Assembly: GCA_902792535.1 (NCBI GenBank)
Contig: CADAZU010000015.1
Span: 1-34,467, forward strand
Direction of reading: 5' to 3'
Length of the DNA: 34,467 nt
DNA from: an uncultured Bacteroidales bacterium
GTDB lineage: Bacteria; Bacteroidota; Bacteroidia; Bacteroidales; Paludibacteraceae
Made by a program: the position numbers and the translations under genes. The notes below the pieces were generated by a model. It had not been told where the DNA came from and ran no database searches. It saw only the letters and a list, made by a program, of their open reading frames with translations. Of the stretch, positions 9,013 through 16,848 are shown piece after piece (position 1 is the stretch's first letter; each line of letters opens with the position of its first letter).

Positions 9013-10076
9013 TGGCATTGCGCGTATTGACATATGGCGAGATAAACAGAGAGGAATGGGAGACTCTGATTAAGGAGAGCAAGACCGGGACCTGGTTTCA
9101 GACGCCAGAAGCGTACGATTTCTTTGCGTCACAGAGGGAGATAATGAGACCTTTCGTCTTGGCAGTCCGCTGGCATCAACCAGACGGCAGCAAACAGTCG
9201 TCAGATGGCAGCAGCCAGCAGACATTACGAGGGGTTTGCTGCGGTTATGTGACGATAGAGAAGAATCCGCTGAAGCAGTACTTTACGAGAAGAGCGATTA
9301 TCATAGGCGGACCTGTGCTTGCCGATGATTGCAGCACGGAAGAGGCGTACGTCTTAATGCAAGCAGTTCGCCGGCATTTGATGACGGACACGTCGAGTGC
9401 CCAGTCTCCAATCTATATAGAGACGCGGAATTTCAATGACTATACGAAATGGAGCGCAGTGTTCGGGCAAGCGGGGTTTATATATCAGCCGCATTTGAAT
9501 TTTCATTTCGATTGCCGTGACAAAGACCTCATGTGGGCCGTACTAAGTGAGACCCGGCGGAGGCAGATACGAAAAACGCTTAAGAATGGCGCTGCAATAG
9601 AAGAAGCGCAGACAGAGCAAGAGCTAACAGACTGGTATCGGATTCTGGCGGATTTGTATCACAGGAAAGTAAAGACACCGCTCTTCCCGCTGTCGTTTTT
9701 TTTAGCGTTCTATCGCCAGAGACGTGGCGTCTATCTTCTGGTCAAGTATGCCGGCAAGGTGATAGGCGGAATCATGTGCCCGGTTTGGGAAGGAAGATGT
9801 ATCTATGAGTGGTTTATATGCGGACTGGACGGGGAATACCATGACCTGTATCCTTCTGTGCTCGCCACTTGGGCGGCAATGGAGTATGCTCATACACACG
9901 GTATTCCGAAATATGATATGATGGGCGCCGGTGTGCCCGGCGTGCCGTACGGCGTTCGGAATTTTAAGGCTGAGTTCGGCGGAGAGTTGGTTGAACACGG
10001 GCGATTTCTGTATATCGCCAAACCGATATTGTACAGGATAGGAGTATTGGGAGTAAGAATGATGAAAAATCAATAA
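9012..10076 (+). CDS. FemAB/GNAT-type acyltransferase, copy 2
   Basis: 354 residues, a full-length paralogue of the gene at 2965-4011 (shared TGTWFQTPEAY, KNPLKQYFTRRAIIIGGP, YIETRNFNDY, YEWFICG, YDMMGAG, LYRIGVLGVRM). It differs by a small glutamine/serine-rich insert near residues 54-70. It starts with GTG overlapping the epimerase stop (TAGTG). Copy 2 is directly coupled to the diamino-sugar genes, so I infer that it acylates an amino group of that sugar or a neighbouring one. The two copies in one locus may decorate two different residues. Cytosolic; no signal peptide. Confidence 0.8.
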   Translation: MALRVLTYGEINREEWETLIKESKTGTWFQTPEAYDFFASQREIMRPFVLAVRWHQPDGSKQSSDGSSQQTLRGVCCGYVTIEKNPLKQYFTRRAIIIGGPVLADDCSTEEAYVLMQAVRRHLMTDTSSAQSPIYIETRNFNDYTKWSAVFGQAGFIYQPHLNFHFDCRDKDLMWAVLSETRRRQIRKTLKNGAAIEEAQTEQELTDWYRILADLYHRKVKTPLFPLSFFLAFYRQRRGVYLLVKYAGKVIGGIMCPVWEGRCIYEWFICGLDGEYHDLYPSVLATWAAMEYAHTHGIPKYDMMGAGVPGVPYGVRNFKAEFGGELVEHGRFLYIAKPILYRIGVLGVRMMKNQ

Positions 10077-10091
10077 TCAATAATCAATAAT
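10068..10091. repeat. 7-base tandem repeat (AATCAAT)x3
   Basis: Three perfect AATCAAT units plus AAT span the stop codon of the FemAB copy 2 gene. Slippage by one unit would alter the last residues only. The similar AATCATTAATCAAT occurs again after 10666, downstream of the next gene. Confidence 0.8.
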
Positions 10092-10102
10092 ATAGATAGA
10101 GT

Positions 10103-10675
10103 ATGGATAAGAAATTTGTAGTTACTATCGGGCGGGAATTCGGGACCGGAGGACGGAAAATAGCCGTAGAGTTAGCCCAAATACTGGGCGTAGAACTATA
10201 TGACAAAGGTTTGCTGCGTCAGTTGGAAGATCGATATAACCTCACGCAAGAGGAGATAGACAAGATCAAGGCGACCAAGAAGAGTTGGTGGTTCGAGCCG
10301 ATCTCGCAGGATTTATACAACGATGAGGAGTTTATCGTTCGGTCGCTGGCTGAGAAAGAGTCGTGCGTCATACTTGGGCGTACGGGTTTCCATATCTTCC
10401 GGGATAATCCCTATGCCTTCAAAGTGTTTCTGATAGCAGACAAAGCATTTCGTCGTGATAAAGTAGCACGGCGGCTGAATATCAACGAAGGTAGTGCGGA
10501 TCTGCTGATCAACAAAGTAGATGATGCGCGGGAGACATTCACGCATACTTTCAGCGGCAAGAGCCGTTATGATGCGCGGAACTATGATCTGGTGCTGAAT
10601 GTAGCCGGATTAGAGCCGAAACAGATTGCGGAGTTTATCGCCGAGTGCGTGAAGGAGAGAATGAGTAATCATTAA
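10103..10675 (+). CDS. Cytidylate-kinase-like family protein
   Basis: 190 residues with the P-loop variant GREFGTGGRKIA (residues 8-19), the YDKGLLRQL segment and an ILGRTG motif, as in the cytidylate kinase-like (AAA, PF13189 type) family. These are relatives of CMP kinase and are longer or shorter than housekeeping Cmk. The true substrate is not known. Its place between an acyltransferase and the initiating sugar transferase, with small gaps on both sides, suggests nucleotide or sugar-nucleotide supply for the locus, but it could be a passenger. The start ATG at 10103 places the P-loop where the family has it. Confidence 0.75.
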   Translation: MDKKFVVTIGREFGTGGRKIAVELAQILGVELYDKGLLRQLEDRYNLTQEEIDKIKATKKSWWFEPISQDLYNDEEFIVRSLAEKESCVILGRTGFHIFRDNPYAFKVFLIADKAFRRDKVARRLNINEGSADLLINKVDDARETFTHTFSGKSRYDARNYDLVLNVAGLEPKQIAEFIAECVKERMSNH

Positions 10676-10685
10676 TCAATAAAAC

Positions 10686-12200
10686 ATGATACGCGAAGGT
10701 TGGAGAACGAGGGTTGCGGCAGACCTGCTGGTGTGGGTTATGGCGGCGGCGCTATGTATGCTATGGCGATGGGTAGCCAATAAGAGCGAGATCGCGCATT
10801 ATTGGGCACTATTCGGTGTCTTGGCGGCGCTATGGATCATCGTGGGATTTGCCGTGCAACTGTACCGCTCGTACAAAGAGGCATGGTTCTGGCAGGCGAT
10901 GCTGTCGCTGGTTGCTGATGCAGGGATATTGATCGGTCTATGCTGGTGGATATTGCCGCAGATGCCTTATAACTTGTCACCGAAGGTAGCGATGTGGACA
11001 ATCATGCTGGTCGGAGCGCTGGAGACGGTTGTGGTGCTGATGGAGCATTACTGGAAATACGCGACCAACATGACTGTGCCGGCGATGCAGATCGAGCAGC
11101 GCGAGAATGCCCATGTGGGGCGGACGGACGAGAAACGCGGTGCGCAATCGATGGAGTCGGTTCACCAGTCGGTGCTCTCCGTTACGACCGAAGAGGATTA
11201 CCAGATGTTGCTGGAGAAAGCCAAATTAGACAGCCGTCAGACCAAAGCAGTGTGTGACCGCAACCGGTTTGCTTTCCTGCAGATACCGGATTACCAATAC
11301 CGTACGATCGTCGATCTGACGCTGCTGAATGACGCCAAAGGTATCAACCGGCGGTTCTGTATCGTGAACCAGAAACTGCCGGACGAAGGGCGATATGTAT
11401 GTTGCTATCGTCCGCAGGAGTATATCAAAGGAAAGATCTTAGCCAAGTATCCGGCGGGTATCAATTGGATCGTATATAGTTTCTATTTCTTCCGAAAGAG
11501 GGTGCTGCCGCGGCTGATGCTGACAAGCCGGCTGTATTACGACGTGACGAAAGGCCGCAAACGGATGCTGAGTAAGACGGAGGTATTGGGGCGGCTGTAT
11601 TATTGCGGATTCGAGGTCGATGAGATCGTACCGATGGGACATATCGAGTATGTGTTTGCGCACCGTAAGTCCCAGCCGTATCCGCAGGAGCAATTCAAGG
11701 TCTATGGCCCGCTGATCAAATTGGCGCGCGTATGCAAGAACAAGGAGATCCGTTATTTCTACAAGATGCGCACGATGCACCCTTACGCCGAGTATATCCA
11801 GAAATATGTCTTTGACGCCCGCGGAGGCATGGATATAGCCGACAAGAGCAATGACGACTGGCGGATCACCACTTGGGGCAAATTCATGCGGAAGTACTGG
11901 TTGGACGAGCTACCGATGCTGCTCAATTGGTTTAAAGGCGATGTGAAGTTAGTGGGTGTTCGCCCGCTGAGTCGGACGATGTTTGATAATTATCCGGAGT
12001 GGCTGCAGAACAAACGCACGAAATGCAAGCCGGGGTTGATACCGCCTTTCTATATCGATCACCCGGATACATTCGAGGAGTTATTTGCGAGCGAGGACAA
12101 GTATCTGACGGAATATCTGGAGCACCCCGTGCGGACCGATATCAAGTATTTTTTCCTGACGATGCGGTCGATCGTAACGCGAAAGACACATAGTGCGTGA
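10686..12200 (+). CDS. Initiating sugar transferase (polyprenyl-phosphate type)
   Basis: 504 residues. Residues ~8-125 hold four or five membrane segments. A middle soluble stretch (about 165-335) has no motif I recognise. The C-terminal catalytic part has YKMRTMHPYAEY, TTWGKFMRKYWLDELPMLLNW and KGDVKLVGVRPLSR, the bacterial sugar transferase (PF02397) signature. Such enzymes load the first sugar phosphate on undecaprenyl phosphate at the inner face of the membrane. The usual KRxFD opening of the catalytic domain is missing, as in a known Bacteroidetes subgroup with a replaced middle domain. Its stop overlaps the next ATG (TGATG). Confidence 0.82.
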   Translation: MIREGWRTRVAADLLVWVMAAALCMLWRWVANKSEIAHYWALFGVLAALWIIVGFAVQLYRSYKEAWFWQAMLSLVADAGILIGLCWWILPQMPYNLSPKVAMWTIMLVGALETVVVLMEHYWKYATNMTVPAMQIEQRENAHVGRTDEKRGAQSMESVHQSVLSVTTEEDYQMLLEKAKLDSRQTKAVCDRNRFAFLQIPDYQYRTIVDLTLLNDAKGINRRFCIVNQKLPDEGRYVCCYRPQEYIKGKILAKYPAGINWIVYSFYFFRKRVLPRLMLTSRLYYDVTKGRKRMLSKTEVLGRLYYCGFEVDEIVPMGHIEYVFAHRKSQPYPQEQFKVYGPLIKLARVCKNKEIRYFYKMRTMHPYAEYIQKYVFDARGGMDIADKSNDDWRITTWGKFMRKYWLDELPMLLNWFKGDVKLVGVRPLSRTMFDNYPEWLQNKRTKCKPGLIPPFYIDHPDTFEELFASEDKYLTEYLEHPVRTDIKYFFLTMRSIVTRKTHSA

Positions 12201-12874
12201 TGGAAGGACGAAGGATGAAGGAGTATTTAGGGAAATTATCGAGTGAGGAGCGGTGGAATACTATCACTCATCTGGTGCCGCTGATGGCGACGGTAGGAAT
12301 AGCTGTGCCGATGATGAGGCTGGCGATACGGAGTCAGCAAGCTGCGCCGGCGTATCAGGTATTAGGAACCGCTCTGTTTCTGGTCGGTATGCTGGTGATG
12401 TTCGGTTCGTCCACGGCGTATCATGCAGTAGTAGAGCCGGCAACGAAAGCCCGGCTGCGGATATTCGACCATATTGCTATCTATGCGATGATAGCCGGTT
12501 CGTACTCGTTGATCTGTCTTTCCGTCGTAGGCGGTTGGATGGGGTGGACGCTGTTTATCTTCCTATGGTCATGCGTGATCGCCGGCACAATCGGTAAGAT
12601 CATTGCGCTCGGCAAATATCCCAAGCTGTCTCTGGCGCTCTATCTGAGCATGGGGTGGGTGGCGCTGCTGATTCTGGTGCCGATGTGGAAAGGCATGCCG
12701 CACAGCGCGTTCTGGTGGATCATAGGCGAAGGAGTATTCTATACAATCGGTTCGTATTTCTTCAATAAAGACGAAGAACACGACTACTATCATGCAATAT
12801 GGCATGTGTTCATCGTGCTCGGTGCTGCTTCTCATACAATCGCTACTTGGATTGTATTAAGCGTAGGAATGTAA
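12200..12874 (+). CDS. Hemolysin III / PAQR family membrane protein
   Basis: 224 residues from ATG 12200 (GTG at 12197 and ATG 12215 are possible). Seven hydrophobic segments and the family's metal-binding marks are present: SSTAYHAV, FDHIAIY and the C-terminal HAIWHVFIVLGAASH. PAQR proteins of the TrhA/YqfA type are inner-membrane proteins linked to membrane lipid homeostasis; haemolysis was the original assay, not an assured role. It overlaps the sugar transferase stop, so it is co-transcribed with the polysaccharide genes. Its 3' end overlaps the convergent ccsBA gene by 18 bases, leaving no room for a classical terminator between them. Confidence 0.85.
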   Translation: MEGRRMKEYLGKLSSEERWNTITHLVPLMATVGIAVPMMRLAIRSQQAAPAYQVLGTALFLVGMLVMFGSSTAYHAVVEPATKARLRIFDHIAIYAMIAGSYSLICLSVVGGWMGWTLFIFLWSCVIAGTIGKIIALGKYPKLSLALYLSMGWVALLILVPMWKGMPHSAFWWIIGEGVFYTIGSYFFNKDEEHDYYHAIWHVFIVLGAASHTIATWIVLSVGM

Positions 12875-13906
12875 GCCTCCCAACAGACGGTTCACTCCGA
12901 AATAGGTGAAAAGGACAAAGAGGAAGGCTACAATACTGAAAATATGGTAAGCGATCTCAGATTGCCGTCTGCTCATAGCGGACGGCTTTTTTATCAAGGG
13001 CCAATGCAGCAGGCAGGCATAGATGATCATCGTGATCAGTGCCCAGGTCTCTTTCGGATCCCAGCCCCAGTACCGTCCCCAAGAGAGGTTCGCCCACACG
13101 GCGCCGATGAAGATTCCGGCGGTGAGGCAGAAGATAGCAGGGTAGAGGAGGACTTGAGAGAGCGTCATGAGCATCTCGCGTTTCTGCGCCATGCACAGCC
13201 CTAATATGCCGTTTATCATTATGATGGCGAAAAGGGTGTACGCCAGCATGATCACCGACACATGGATTCCCAAGAGCGGCGTTTGGAGCACCGGCTGCAA
13301 GGGCGGTTTGGGTGTCACGACCTTGGTCATCACCAGCGCCAGAATAGCGATGAGGGCGATGAAGGCAGCCGAGTAGATACCGCTTCGCTGACCAAAGACC
13401 GACTGCTTCAGTTTCGCGCGGAAGATCGTGTTCCGCTGGAAGAAGAACGCAATCATGGAGATCAGCAGGAGGGCATAGCCGGTATAGGTGATTCCAATGC
13501 CCCACGGGTCGTAGTTATAGGTAAGCACCACACCCATCAGGTCGCTGTCGTAATCGGACTGGCAGAAGCGGAAGCCGTTGTATTTGAGCGGTTTATTCAT
13601 CCGGATCGTTCCTTCGTCCACAGAAGAGAGTGAAACCCCACCCGACCTCCCCTCAGGGGAGGAGGAACGATCAAGCAGGCGCAGTTCGGTGATGTAATCC
13701 ACCGGCGTCTCGCCATCCTCGGCATAGACGACCTGAAAATCCCAAAGGAAGAGGGATACTGAATGCGTGTTAACAGTGAGCGTTTCGGCTTTGTCGGCGC
13801 GAATATGGATCTCGCCCTGCACGCCGAAGAAATGCGTCACACAAGCCCCCGCGATAATAATCGCGAGGGCGAGGTGCAACAGCATAGTAACGGGTTTAGA
13901 TCGCAT
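12857..13906 (-). CDS. Cytochrome c biogenesis protein, ResB/CcsA (CcsBA-like)
   Basis: 349 residues from the ATG at 13906 (MRSKPVTMLLHLALAI), which overlaps the upstream stop by 11 bases. Earlier in-frame ATGs at 13927 and 13999 lie deeper in the upstream gene. An N-terminal ResB-like part (one TM, then a periplasmic beta domain) is followed by a CcsA part with about six TMs and the tryptophan-rich heme motif SWGRYWGWDPKETWAL, plus conserved histidines (GIHVSV, LLHWPL). Such proteins export heme and attach it to CxxCH. That fits the di-heme protein encoded just upstream. The ResB part is much shorter than in standalone ResB. A palindrome-derived insert lies in the periplasmic domain (13646-13662). 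Confidence 0.82.
   Translation of the reverse strand: MRSKPVTMLLHLALAIIIAGACVTHFFGVQGEIHIRADKAETLTVNTHSVSLFLWDFQVVYAEDGETPVDYITELRLLDRSSSPEGRSGGVSLSSVDEGTIRMNKPLKYNGFRFCQSDYDSDLMGVVLTYNYDPWGIGITYTGYALLLISMIAFFFQRNTIFRAKLKQSVFGQRSGIYSAAFIALIAILALVMTKVVTPKPPLQPVLQTPLLGIHVSVIMLAYTLFAIIMINGILGLCMAQKREMLMTLSQVLLYPAIFCLTAGIFIGAVWANLSWGRYWGWDPKETWALITMIIYACLLHWPLIKKPSAMSRRQSEIAYHIFSIVAFLFVLFTYFGVNRLLGGLHSYA
13646..13662. repeat. GC-rich palindrome inside ccsBA
   Basis: CCTCCCCTCAGGGGAGG is a perfect 7-base stem with a 3-base centre. It is translated in frame as part of SSSPEGRSGG in a periplasmic loop. It resembles the REP-like intergenic palindromes of this phylum and the GC-rich hairpin at 31995. 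Confidence 0.6.
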
Positions 13907-15533
13907 TGATGAAAGCAACGATTGCATCGCGGTCAGATTTTTCGAGTTTATAGAACTCCTGGGTAGGATAGTACGCATCGGATTCGGTGCTATAACCATG
14001 CCACATGATCGCTTCGATCACGTTGCGCGCACGGGTGTCGTGCATACGTGCGTCGTAGGCATCACCGGTCGCTTTGCGGTGGAGTCCGCGTCCCCAGAGC
14101 GGGGTGGTGCGGCACCAGCCGGTACGGATGTCATTCTCCATGTGCAGTTTATGCTGTACCATATCGGTGTACGGCCATATCTTCTGGTTCGGGTAGTGCG
14201 GCATTTTCGCCGTAACGGGGAAGTTGTTCGGGTCACGCACCTCGTCCGAGCCGGTGGTCCAAGTAGGACGGTGGCAGTAATCGCAACCGATCTGGGTGAA
14301 GAGCTCTTTACCGCGGAGGACCTGTTTGTCGGTCACGTTACGAGCAGCAGGAACCGCCAGACCGCGATGCCAAACCATGACTTGGGTGAACTCATCATCG
14401 CTCATCTCTGCCGGCAGGGTCTTGCTGGTCAGGAACTCTTTGATGTTCGCTTCCATATCGTCCGTGCGCCACTCCGGGTGCTCGTTATTCGGGTCAATCT
14501 CAGCGATGTACTCTGCAAAACCCTCCTGCACCTCTTTGTCTTTGGCGGCATACTCCGCATAGATCGTACCGTTGAGGTCGAGGTAGTGGTACTTGCGGTC
14601 GGAACGGGTCACGTTGGTGATATTCCAGATGGCGTTCGCACCGGCAGCGTCCATGATCGGTCCGCGGGTGAGGGCGTATGTGAAACGCTTCGGTCCCCAT
14701 TGCGGGTCGTTCTTGTAATAACCGGTGGTCTGGAAACTACCGTCCCAGAAAGCAGGGTTGAGACCGTTCTTGAGCTTTCCGTCAGCCGCCTCTTTGGCGT
14801 ACTGGTCAATGATGTCCTGGTCGGGAATAGCGTCCAGCAGACCGGTTCCATAGACACCGATGGTGTTCTCCAGCAGCACTTGGTAACCTTGGCTCTCCAG
14901 CAGCCCGTCCGGGTCGCGGTAACCTTGGTTATAGACATAGACCGCGGTGTTCGGCATCGTTACCTCCGGGTAGCGCAGTTCGTATGTCTCGCCATCCGCA
15001 AACTTGTTGCCGTGCTCGTCCGTTGCAGTCTTCCACGTAACGGTGATCTGGTCCGGGTCGAGCGGAGCTTTAAACGGTTTGGCACCAAAGAGTTGCGGCA
15101 TACCGGCTAACCAAGGCACGTATGCCTGGGTAGCAGGATTGATAACCACGAGCAGGGTTCCGTTTCCTTGGTTCGCAGCATCATACGTGCCGGCAGGAAC
15201 GGATGTACCGTGCGAATAATTGGGGTGGCAATGCTGGCAGGACGCACGCACATAGACCGGTCCCAGACCATGCTGGCGACCGCTGGCGTTGGTCACGAAA
15301 TCTTTCTCCGCGATATTATCGCCTTGCGCAAACATTGTTCCCAGTCCGGCTTCGTCGGTAGCCGGTGTTGACTGGCGGAACGCCATGGACGAGGTGTTGG
15401 TTGTGGTTCCCTGTTTACCGCCGGTGTAGTACCACTCCGGCATATCGGTCTCGGGCGTGTTGCTGCCTCCGCCCGGGTTACAACCCACCAGCGCGACAGC
15501 TGCCAGAGCCATGATTAGAAATTCTTTTCGCAT
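13896..15533 (-). CDS. Di-heme oxidoreductase lipoprotein (DUF1111/COG3488)
   Basis: 545 residues from ATG 15533 (an upstream ATG at 15578 lies in AT-rich spacer). The lipoprotein signal MRKEFLIMALAAVALVGC puts the lipidated cysteine at 18. Two heme-binding motifs, CQHCH (99-103) and CDYCH (417-421), and the YLDLNGTIYAEY region match the di-heme 'putative thiol oxidoreductase' family, related to MauG/CcpA-type peroxidases. The protein should be anchored in the periplasm, loaded with heme by the downstream CcsBA. It is normally paired with imelysin, as here (61 bases between them). The biochemical reaction is not established; an iron-related redox role is inferred from the operon. Confidence 0.85.
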   Translation of the reverse strand: MRKEFLIMALAAVALVGCNPGGGSNTPETDMPEWYYTGGKQGTTTNTSSMAFRQSTPATDEAGLGTMFAQGDNIAEKDFVTNASGRQHGLGPVYVRASCQHCHPNYSHGTSVPAGTYDAANQGNGTLLVVINPATQAYVPWLAGMPQLFGAKPFKAPLDPDQITVTWKTATDEHGNKFADGETYELRYPEVTMPNTAVYVYNQGYRDPDGLLESQGYQVLLENTIGVYGTGLLDAIPDQDIIDQYAKEAADGKLKNGLNPAFWDGSFQTTGYYKNDPQWGPKRFTYALTRGPIMDAAGANAIWNITNVTRSDRKYHYLDLNGTIYAEYAAKDKEVQEGFAEYIAEIDPNNEHPEWRTDDMEANIKEFLTSKTLPAEMSDDEFTQVMVWHRGLAVPAARNVTDKQVLRGKELFTQIGCDYCHRPTWTTGSDEVRDPNNFPVTAKMPHYPNQKIWPYTDMVQHKLHMENDIRTGWCRTTPLWGRGLHRKATGDAYDARMHDTRARNVIEAIMWHGYSTESDAYYPTQEFYKLEKSDRDAIVAFINAI

Positions 15534-15594
15534 ATCAGTTAATTTACAATTTAACAATTTACAATATACAATTTGCAAAGCGTCTGTGCGGCTT

Positions 15595-16755
15595 TTATTT
15601 TGCCAAGAGGGCGAGTACTTCGTTTTTCAGCACTTCTTCTATCGCTTTCACTTTCTCGATTGCTGCGCCCACTTTAGCGTCAGTCGGGTTATGCTCGAAA
15701 TCTTCGATTGCCTCGATGGCTGTGATTGCCTCCTCAATGGCTTTGCGCACTTTGGCGTCGAGTTCTGCATCCTCGCGATAGACATAATTGGAGATCGCGT
15801 AGTCACCAGCCTGCGCGCCGCAGTAAGCGTGCTGGATGGAACGGATGTTGTCTGCAAAGTCGATGGTCGAGGTGCAGCTGTACGGGCTCTCCAAGTAGTC
15901 CGGATCCACAGCGGTGTAAGGGTTACCCATCTTCAGGTCCGCTACTTCGCTGGCGATGTCTGCAGCACCGGCAATAATCTCTTCTGCTGCGTCCTGGAAG
16001 CTGACATAGATCGAACCGGCTTTGCCCGCATTGATCATCTGTTTGCCGTAGTTATCCTCGAAGACATCTACTCCGCCTTCCTCCAAAATAGCCATTTTCG
16101 TCTCGCTGACCGAACCCGCCCAGCAGTATTCGAGCAGAATAGCCTGTTGGAGCAAGTCCTCTACGATACCATGCAGATAGACCGCTTCCGCGTGCGTGAG
16201 GTTGGTAGCATGGGGCTTGCCGGTACCGATAGCACGACCGCCTTGCTCAACCGACTCAAAGAGCAGGAACTCAGCCGCGTGGAAGCCCTTGAGGGCATAA
16301 CCGAGCTTATCGCCGACGTATGTACCTCCCTCTTCTTCGATAGCTGCCATACGTGCGGGGTCGTTCAGCAGGGCGTTCATGGCGTTGAAATCGAGCGGCC
16401 ATGAGTCGATATGCGGATCGATGTTGTGCGCAGCAGCGGGTCCGTAGAGGAACGCCTCTGATTGCTCCCAGTATTTACGCATAGCGCGCCAAGCTTCTCC
16501 GGCTTTCTGCATAGCCTCGGTGTAGTCTTGCTCCCCCTCAACACTAGTCAGGATGTCGTCGCAATGCTTCCGCAGGTTAATACCTTCGTCCGCCATGTGG
16601 CTGTAAGTCGCAATGACGGTGTTGTTCACATACGGCGCCATCGCACGCTCAAGCGCCTCCTCTTTGTCCGATTTAACCTCGGTCTTCTGGTTGTTGCATG
16701 CCACCATTCCCATGACGCATGCGGCACATAGTGCCCATTTGAAAATCTTTTTCAT
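15595..16755 (-). CDS. Imelysin family iron-regulated lipoprotein
   Basis: 386 residues, with signal and lipobox ending VMGMVAC. The imelysin marks are present: SWPLD and the GFHAAEFLLFE segment (GxHxxE motif, putative iron ligand), with helical halves as in EfeO/IrpA M75-like proteins. These are periplasmic or surface lipoproteins of iron uptake whose metal chemistry is still debated. In Bacteroidetes the pair imelysin plus DUF1111 lipoprotein is recurrent, and both are here with a porin upstream. The start at 16755 gives a normal signal peptide. The 61 bases after it contain only AT-rich AATTTACAATTT repeats. Confidence 0.87.
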   Translation of the reverse strand: MKKIFKWALCAACVMGMVACNNQKTEVKSDKEEALERAMAPYVNNTVIATYSHMADEGINLRKHCDDILTSVEGEQDYTEAMQKAGEAWRAMRKYWEQSEAFLYGPAAAHNIDPHIDSWPLDFNAMNALLNDPARMAAIEEEGGTYVGDKLGYALKGFHAAEFLLFESVEQGGRAIGTGKPHATNLTHAEAVYLHGIVEDLLQQAILLEYCWAGSVSETKMAILEEGGVDVFEDNYGKQMINAGKAGSIYVSFQDAAEEIIAGAADIASEVADLKMGNPYTAVDPDYLESPYSCTSTIDFADNIRSIQHAYCGAQAGDYAISNYVYREDAELDAKVRKAIEEAITAIEAIEDFEHNPTDAKVGAAIEKVKAIEEVLKNEVLALLAK

Positions 16756-16848
16756 AATACGTTAATTTGTTGTTAATATGTTTGTATTTTTGTTTTCCAG
16801 TCCTATTGATGTTCCGGCGATGTCATACTAACTGACACGTAAAAGGAG

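Noticed and set aside
10068-10091. Phase-variation tract in the FemAB copy 2 gene
   Set aside because: The repeat starts at the last codons and includes the stop, so slippage would not inactivate the protein.
13767-15110. 447-residue + strand frame
   Set aside because: Antisense to the di-heme lipoprotein and CcsBA, both of which have clear motifs on the - strand.
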